Positions 57,576 through 64,000 of a DNA stretch of 64,000 bases are shown in pieces (the stretch's first letter is position 1; each line of letters starts with the position of its first letter). The notes under the pieces are model-generated. The model had not been told where the DNA came from and did no database searches. It was given only the letters and a program-made list of their open reading frames with translations. Both the position numbers and the translations under genes were made by a program. This stretch comes from Saccharum officinarum (taxonomy: Eukaryota > Streptophyta > Magnoliopsida > Poales > Poaceae): assembly GCA_020631735.1 (NCBI GenBank), contig CM036225.1:65212662-65276661 (forward strand), read 5' to 3'.

Positions 57576-60013
57576 TGAAAGCCCAAGTTTGGTTTTGGTA
57601 ATTGAGTGACAACTTAGGTGGACTAATTGTGTTTATGTGAGATACACAGGGAATTAGTCCATAGATGATTGTGTCATGGAGGAGCTCATTGCATATGAGA
57701 CATGACATGGAGTCATGTGACCAAGGTGGCAAAGATCAAGATGAGGCTTGGCTTGATGGACCGGTTGCAAGTGTGAAGGGCAAGTCGGAGGCTTTGGAGC
57801 GATGGACCGCGAGGCGGTGAAGCTTGAGCAAGACTTGGCGCCGATGGACCGACGCAACGGTGAAGAGCAAGTGAGGTCAAGATCGATGGATCAAGGTCAC
57901 ATGATGATATGAAGTGGATCATATCATTTGTGATATGGTTGGTGCATGTGTTGCATCAACGTCGGAGGAGATGGAGTGGAATGCGCAAGGCAAAGGTATA
58001 ACCTAGGGCATTTCCATTTCACCGGTCATAGGTGTGTAGAGAAGTTTATGACCGGGTTTAGGATAGATGGCCGTACTATCAAGAGGGGCAAACTTGTTTG
58101 CATATCGGTCATCTAGTGCCACTCGTGTGATCTAACTATGCATCGTTGCTAGGATCGAGTGGCGTGGCTAGTTGAGTGGTTAACGCCTCGAAAAATGATT
58201 ATGAAAATGCTAACACACGTGCACAAGGTGGTGATCACTTGTTGGTGTTGGCACATTTGCGAAGGCGGTGGACTTTAAGTGGTAGAGAGGGGTTTGGGTT
58301 CCTCTCTCCCTCCCGCCGAGCTTGCGAGGCGGGATTCGGCGCTTATTGGAGAAGTGAAACGCCTATTTTTTATTGCGCCGGAAGTCGGAAAAGAAACGGA
58401 GGCGAACGGAGGTCACAGAGGTGACCGGACGCTGCACCGGACGCGGTCCTTGCAGGACCGGACGCGTCCGGTCAGTGTCCAGTGACTGCGCGATTTTCAG
58501 TTGCTTGATCGGACGCGAGGCGCGTCCGGTCACAGGCGATCGGACGCGTCCGGTCGTCCAGGGAGCTTACTGGACTCCGACCGGACGCGGGCACTGTGGC
58601 GTCCGGTCAGTCGGACCAGCGCGTCCGGTCGGTAGTTCGCAGTTAGCCGTTGTTCGATCGGCGCGTCCGGTCCTTCACGGGACCAGCGCGTCCGGTCGTT
58701 CTCGGCGCGTCCGGTCGTTCGAAGCAGCGCGTCCGGTCGTTGTTTTGACCGTTGGGGTCAGTGACCGTTGGAGGATCTAACGGTCGCATTTGAAATTCGA
58801 GGGACACGTGGACGTCGCAGGGGCGACCGGACGCGGCTGAGCGCGTCCGGTCAGTTACGACCGGCGCGTCCGGTCGTCCCGAGTTTTGCCCAGTGAAGGG
58901 GTAACGGCTCTATTTGACCGTGGGGTTATAAATAGATGCCTTGGCCGGCTGTGGCCGAAAGTGGAGCACACTATAGTCTTTGTGACTTGTGTGGTAGTGC
59001 TTGGGAGCCCTCTAACTCACTCATGCTTGATAGTGTTCATCGGATCGAGTGAGAGAGCGATTCTAGTGCGTTACTTTGAGAGATTGCATCGTGTGGCACT
59101 AGGTGATCGTGTTGCAAGCCGGTGGTGCTTGTTACTCTTGGAGGTTGCCACCTCCTAGACGGCTTGGTGGCTTGTGGCTCCGTCGAAGCTCGCAAGAAGA
59201 TTGTGCGAGGCTCCGGAGAGGATTTGTGAGGGGGATTGTGCTCACCCCGCGGGGATCGCGAAGAGCAACTCTAGTAAAGCTCGTGGCTTGGAGGATCCCC
59301 ATCTTGAGAGTGGATGTGCGGCACCCGCTGAGGGTTTGACTCTTGATAGTCAATTAGCTCGTGATCCATCAAGTGGGTGTATCGCCACAACGGGGACTAG
59401 CTTGGTGGCAACCAAGTGAACCTCGGTGAAAAACCGCCGTGTCAACATTGTGTACATCTTCTCGGTGGTTTGCTTTCGATTCACAAGCTTGTATTTACAT
59501 TCATATACTTGTGCTTGTGTAGTTGCTCTTGTAACTAGTTTGCTTGTGTAGTTAGCTAGTTACCTACTTGCTTGTGTAGCATAGAAGTAGCTCCCGTTGC
59601 GTGGCTAATTTGGTTTGTGTAACCTTGTTAGTCATATTGCTTAGTTTGTGTAGCTAAGTAATTTGCGCTCTCTAGTTTGGCATTAGTTGCCTTGCTATTG
59701 AGCATTGCTAGTGAGCATAGGTGGCTTCGTGCTTTTGCTTACTAGAATTGTGTAGGAGCTCCCCGGCTTTGCTAAAGTACTAGTGCATAGGTTTGTGTGA
59801 CCTTGCTCTAAAATTGTTTAGGAGAGCTCTTGCTAAGGAAAGCACCTTAGTTACATATTTACGATCTTTGTGAGGTGCTTGTGAACTTAGATAGAGGGGT
59901 GTAGTCTTGGCTAGACCGATAGTTTTAATTCCGCATTTGTTTCGGTTTGCCGACGCGATTAATTTTAGAAAGGACTATTCACCCCCCCTCTAGTCCGCCA
60001 TCTCGACCCTACA
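57576..60013 (+). repeat. 5' LTR of gag-only Sirevirus copy 2 (2,438 bp)
   Basis: Starts TGAAAGCCCAAG and ends CGACCCTACA. It is homologous to 22574-25015 throughout, except that the block at about 59274-59395 is different sequence from 16577-16705 of copy 1 and is shared with the solo LTR at 34613-37193. The palindrome array is at about 58420-58890, the ACGT element at 58803-58816 and the TATA box at 58927-58934. Confidence 0.92.
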
Positions 60014-60015
60014 AT

Positions 60016-60031
60016 TGGTATCAGAGCCCGG
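60016..60031 (+). other. Primer binding site of gag-only Sirevirus copy 2
   Basis: TGGTATCAGAGCCCGG starts two bases after the LTR end, as in copy 1, and matches the tRNA-iMet PBS over 12 bases. Confidence 0.88.
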
Positions 60032-60064
60032 TCTCTCATTTGTGGTCTTCATCGACCCGAGAGG

Positions 60065-61939
60065 ATGGCGGAATATGGACTAGATGTTGATTGTCCTCAC
60101 ATGTTTGATGGCACACACTTTGCACGGTGGAAAAATTGGATGATATGCAATTTTAAGTTTATTTGCCCTCAAATGTGGTGGATGGTAGATGTAGGCTTTT
60201 CTCATGTGTTGGATGAAGATAATCTAACTCAAGCACAAGAGAAATGCCTAGATCTTGACATCCAAGCTACTAACATCATGTATAGATCTTTGGATGATAG
60301 CATCTTTGGTAAGATCATGGACCTCAAATCCGCTCATGAGATATGGGCCTATCTCAATGAAAAGTATGGAGCTATCACCGATGATGACTATGATGTCAAG
60401 CCCAAGGAGGTTGTACATGATGATGTTGAGCATGACCACAACATGATGGTTGTGGAGGATTGCTCCACCTCATGGTCAAGTGATGATGATGATCGATCTA
60501 CCACAAGTTCACTTGACAAGGATGGTGATAATGCATCAAGTGTTGCAAGTGATGTTTCTACCCCAAGCACACTTGATGGTGACAACGTTGGTTCATGCTC
60601 GGGCCTTGATGATGCTACTACAAGCCCATCCACTACATCACATTGCTTCATGTCACTAGGTGACACAAAGGTATCAAATGATAATGTGATTGATCATGTT
60701 GATTCATATGATGAGCTTGTTAGTAGACTTGCTAGCGTGAACATGTCTTTAGAAAATGAGAAAGCTAAAACCGTGAAATTGGAAAATGAAAACTCATTTC
60801 TAAAAACCACATGTGAACAACAAAAGCATCTACTTTATGTTACTACTTGTTCACATGAGGAGCTAAAATTGTCTCATGAGGAACTTAGTGTTGCTCATGA
60901 TAATTTGGTACAAGAACATGCTTCTCTCCTTAAGATGTTGTTAAAGAAAATTAAAAATAATGAGAGCTCATCACATGGATCAAATGATCAATTGCAAAAT
61001 GTGTCTAACCCATGTGATGTAGGGAGAAAGCATGTATCCATCTCTTATGATGACTTATTAGATATGCCATGTTCTTCACATATATATGCTTGTTCTACTT
61101 CTATGTCTTGTGAGACTAACATTTTGAAGGAGAACAATGAGCTCAAAAGTGAAGTGAAGAAATTGAGCAATAAGTTAGAGAGGTGCTACAACTCAAAAGT
61201 CACCTTTGAGCACATGATAAAGACTCAAAGAAGCTATGGTGACAAGAGTGGCATTGGCTTCAACAAAAACAAGGGCAAGAAAATGAAGAAGCAAGAACAA
61301 AAGAAGCTATCTCATTTCGTGTGCTTTAAATGCCATGAGATGGGTCACCTTGCCAAGTCTTGCCCAACCAAGAAGCCAAAGATGAGGCCACAAGATGAAA
61401 AGAAGATACCCCAAGCTCAAGTCAAGATCAATGATGAAGATGTTGGTGACTTGATGATCATGAAGAAGAAAACAAGAAGGGGTGGAAGAGGAAGGCATCC
61501 AATGCAAATCCAAGATGCCAAGATGATGAGCAAGATTGAAGATAAGAAGAGAGATTTGGCTCACATCAAGTGCTTCAAGTGTAAAGATATGGGACACTTT
61601 GCCTCGGGGTGTCCTACCAAGCTTGAGAAGAAGGCTCAAGCAACTCATGAGAGGCAAGGCAATGAAAAGCATCACATGAGCAATAAAGAAAAGGCTCAAT
61701 CAAAGAAAAGATGCTATTCATGCCGGGAAAGGGGACACATGGCACATTCATGTCCCCTAGGTAACAATTCTAAGCCTAGTTCAATTAATGATACTAACAT
61801 GCTTAGAAAGGATGGCAATGGTACCTCATTGGTTAGAATTGCAAAACATCCCGCTACCCATACTAAGGCTTTGCCTAAGTATGTTGCTCCTAACTTGAGA
61901 GGACCCAAACTTGTTTGGGTACCATCAAAAAGTGGATGA
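60065..61939 (+). CDS. gag: Gag of gag-only Sirevirus copy 2, 624 aa
   Basis: Full-length homologue of the Gag at 17380-19209, also intact. The capsid region has PHMFDGTHFARWKNWM and SAHEIWAYLNEKYG. The acidic Ser/Asp-rich middle differs most from copy 1 in length and sequence. Three CCHC knuckles follow: CFKCHEMGHLAKSC, CFKCKDMGHFASGC and CYSCRERGHMAHSC. The C-terminus is identical in its last residues (GPKLVWVPSKSG). It lies 34 bases after the PBS. Both copies staying open despite clear divergence suggests selection on Gag, which a substitution test could confirm. Confidence 0.9.
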   Translation: MAEYGLDVDCPHMFDGTHFARWKNWMICNFKFICPQMWWMVDVGFSHVLDEDNLTQAQEKCLDLDIQATNIMYRSLDDSIFGKIMDLKSAHEIWAYLNEKYGAITDDDYDVKPKEVVHDDVEHDHNMMVVEDCSTSWSSDDDDRSTTSSLDKDGDNASSVASDVSTPSTLDGDNVGSCSGLDDATTSPSTTSHCFMSLGDTKVSNDNVIDHVDSYDELVSRLASVNMSLENEKAKTVKLENENSFLKTTCEQQKHLLYVTTCSHEELKLSHEELSVAHDNLVQEHASLLKMLLKKIKNNESSSHGSNDQLQNVSNPCDVGRKHVSISYDDLLDMPCSSHIYACSTSMSCETNILKENNELKSEVKKLSNKLERCYNSKVTFEHMIKTQRSYGDKSGIGFNKNKGKKMKKQEQKKLSHFVCFKCHEMGHLAKSCPTKKPKMRPQDEKKIPQAQVKINDEDVGDLMIMKKKTRRGGRGRHPMQIQDAKMMSKIEDKKRDLAHIKCFKCKDMGHFASGCPTKLEKKAQATHERQGNEKHHMSNKEKAQSKKRCYSCRERGHMAHSCPLGNNSKPSSINDTNMLRKDGNGTSLVRIAKHPATHTKALPKYVAPNLRGPKLVWVPSKSG

Positions 61940-64000
61940 TTGTTTGTAGGTACCATCGGCATTGGAGGCTTGATTCATTTGGATTCATATTGGTCATCAT
62001 ATGTTGAATCAAGTTTTAAAGCTTAGTGCATATCCAATCCCAATGCTAAGTCAAAATAAGTGAAGTCCAAGTGCTACAACATACAAGTGTCATTTATCAA
62101 GTTGTGGATGATTTATTGGATATATTTCATGGCTTGCAAATATTCAAGTCGAAAGCTTGCTATTGGATGATCATGAGCTAACCAAGGTATATCATTTGTT
62201 GATCATTTCATTTGGGTGCATATGAGTTGATTGAATTGGATATATATGCAATGTTGCTTGCTATGAGATGTTTGAATGGATTAAATGCCTAGCAATCAAG
62301 TTTGAATTGATTTGTGTTGGATAAATTCATAAGATGACATTTAGTAAGTGGATTGAATGAATATATGTCTTATGAAAGTGTTCAAACAAGTTAGTTTCAA
62401 GTTTGATTCAATTGGATAAAGTATAGCTCAATGTATTGAAATCTGTCCATTATTGAAAATCTGAGCTAGCTGAGATCAAGTCTGAGTTTGAGTGACTAAA
62501 TCATATTGGATTGATCTAGAGTCACTTTAAGTGAAAGGTCCTCATGTTGGAAACATATTTATAAGTGTCTGAGGCACCTAAGTTTGGTTTTGAATTGATC
62601 TAGAAGCATGACAAGAAATGAGTACAAGGGCATTGATTGTGGAATGTACTTAGTGTACAAATTTGGTACTCAAATTTGAAAATGAAGATCAAACTCAAGA
62701 TTAAGATGAGGTTCAAGTTCTAGTAATGATTGGAGATCATTTGGTAAAAAGAAAAGGACTTAAAGAATAATTCAAGGTTACTCATAATGTTAAGTCCATA
62801 GATCAATCAATCAAAGGCAATTCAAGTAAGTGTCAAGGATGGTTCTTTGGAGAGAGGTCACTTCTCCCTGCTGAGGGGGCTTGCCGCCCATGGGTGGGTA
62901 AACCGAGCACCGGCTTGGAAGGCTAACATGGAAGTGATGAATTCAAGGGACATTTGAGATGCTTAATTGAAGCAATCAATAGGGTTGATCAAGAAAAGCA
63001 AGCAACACCCAAAAGAGAGCTAGTCATGGTTATAAAATTGGTATCATAAGTACTTCTCTCATGCAAGCATCGATAAAAGAGAAAAAGCAAGCCAACCACA
63101 ACAAGAGATAATGCACTTGATTATTAGTGGTTCTCATTTCATATGGGTGAAGAATGGATTTCTCTATAATGATTGGTCTTCACCAAGCTATTCAATTGGA
63201 CTTCACATTGCTATTGGAGTAATGAATTGGAATCTATGTGACTATCCTCTACTCCAATATAACAAAGGTATCATTGTAATGTGCATGATCATTTCATCCC
63301 TTACTAGTATGCGATTAGTGCATATAGTACATGCTTACTAGGATCATGCATAACAAATGAAATATTTAAATTCATAGCCTACCACTATTGCTTGAATTGT
63401 TTAAATGATCTAGTGGTATGTGTATGAATTTGTTCATGAGCTAGTAAACCCAAGTACTTGATCTAGTTTGGATTGCTAACAAGTGACAAGTACAATATTG
63501 GCAAGATAACCCTTAGTATGAGGAGTAAAGAAGCTTGTCATTGGATCAAACCGGACTTAGAATATTAGGCAAATCAACTTAGTTCAAGTCATACTAGAAG
63601 CTCATGACAATGATATGGGTACAAGCACAAGACAACAATGCAAATGGATATCTAAGGTGTTTCAAATGGTATCTAGACTCAAAATATTTCTTCAATTGGT
63701 ATTTACAAGTGGTGTCTAGATCATGATCTACAAGTGATATCCTACAAGTGGTACTCATAAAGATAGCAAATGTTCAAGAAAAGATCATATTGATAAATCC
63801 TACAAGTGGTTCCATGATAGAGGATTCTTCAAATTGGTATCACACACTTATTCGTGGTATTTCTACACATGATATCATTTATACAAGACCGTGGTTCCAC
63901 AAGTGATCCTCAACTTTAAGTGATCATCAAATAAAGAAAGTTCCCTCACACACAAGAGCTCAAGATCATCAAGTGAATGACCCATGCTATGACATAGGGG
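61940..64000 (+). other. Noncoding 3' spacer of gag-only Sirevirus copy 2 (partial)
   Basis: Aligns with 19210 to about 21610 of copy 1 from TTGTTTGTAGGTACCATC onward. It lacks about 330 bp present in copy 1 (junction near 62505, at a shared ATTGGATT). TGGTATC motifs occur at 63039-63045, 63667-63673 and 63835-63841, and many CAAGTGGTA-like variants lie in 63640-63910. There is no pol-like frame; the 76-aa frame at 63111 is not conserved as an ORF in copy 1. Confidence 0.82.

Larger units (their letters stand above)
57576..64000 (+). mobile_element. Gag-only Sirevirus-like element (copy 2), 3' end outside window
   Basis: 5' LTR, PBS, intact gag and at least 2 kb of the same noncoding spacer as copy 1, in the same order. 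GCCAG (57571-57575) precedes it as the presumed TSD. The window ends in CATAGGGG, which matches the spacer of copy 1 at the first of its PPT-like tracts (near 21604), so about 1 kb of spacer plus the 3' LTR should follow. Confidence 0.88.

Noticed and set aside
63111..63341. Small ORF (76 aa) in the gag-only spacer
   Set aside because: The matching region of copy 1 (near 20740-20960) has stops in this frame, so it is not conserved as coding.

Overview
The window is repeat-rich plant nuclear DNA, almost certainly from a panicoid grass (maize/sorghum/sugarcane/Miscanthus type). The reasons are Sirevirus-type Copia retrotransposons whose LTRs are packed with GACCGGACGCGTCCGGTC palindromes, a grass-type MULE transposase followed by a plant-mobile-domain (PMD) gene, long LTRs starting TGTAACACCCC, and a grass MITE with a CCTTGTTTAG-like end. 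I see no intact cellular gene, rRNA, tRNA or CRISPR array. Nearly everything is nested transposable elements, and the nesting order can be read from exact 5-bp target site duplications (TSDs).

Left nest (2067-28876). A Copia element with a very short 114-bp 5' LTR (2067-2180) is split inside gag by a 21.4-kb insertion (TSD CCGGT, 3577-3581/25016-25020). The insert (3582-25015) is a Sirevirus-like element with 2.44-kb LTRs, an intact gag (17380-19209) with three CCHC knuckles, and no pol: a gag-only, presumably non-autonomous element. Its 5' LTR is itself interrupted by a complete minus-strand Sirevirus (4616-15915, TSD GGCGT) with intact gag and pol and 2,387-bp LTRs that are nearly identical. 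The Copia host resumes at 25016 and runs to 28876, where pol ends abruptly in a 30-bp copy of its own upstream sequence. Its 3' LTR is missing.

Middle nest (29302-56205). A minus-strand MULE carrying a transposase pseudogene (55205-56205) and a PMD pseudogene (52904-55091, last exon 29302-29622) is split by a giant LTR element, 29623-52898 (TSD GCAGC). That element has about 5.4-kb LTRs, a PBS and a PPT, but no recognisable genes in roughly 4.7 kb of internal sequence (LARD-like). Its 5' LTR holds an inverted Sirevirus solo LTR (34613-37193, TSD ACTTT). Its internal region holds an inverted solo LTR of its own family (40704-45873, TSD CATAT).

Right end (56205-64000). A scrap of gag-like sequence and the 5' exon of an unrecognised ORF (57085-57575) are cut by a second gag-only Sirevirus (57576 to beyond the window), with 5' LTR, PBS, intact gag (60065-61939) and most of its 3' spacer.

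The most interesting theme is an autonomous Sirevirus and a gag-only family that share LTR architecture, promoter layout, palindrome arrays, repeated polypurine tracts and repeated PBS-like TGGTATC motifs in the 3' noncoding region. The autonomous copy sits inside the LTR of its probable dependent partner.
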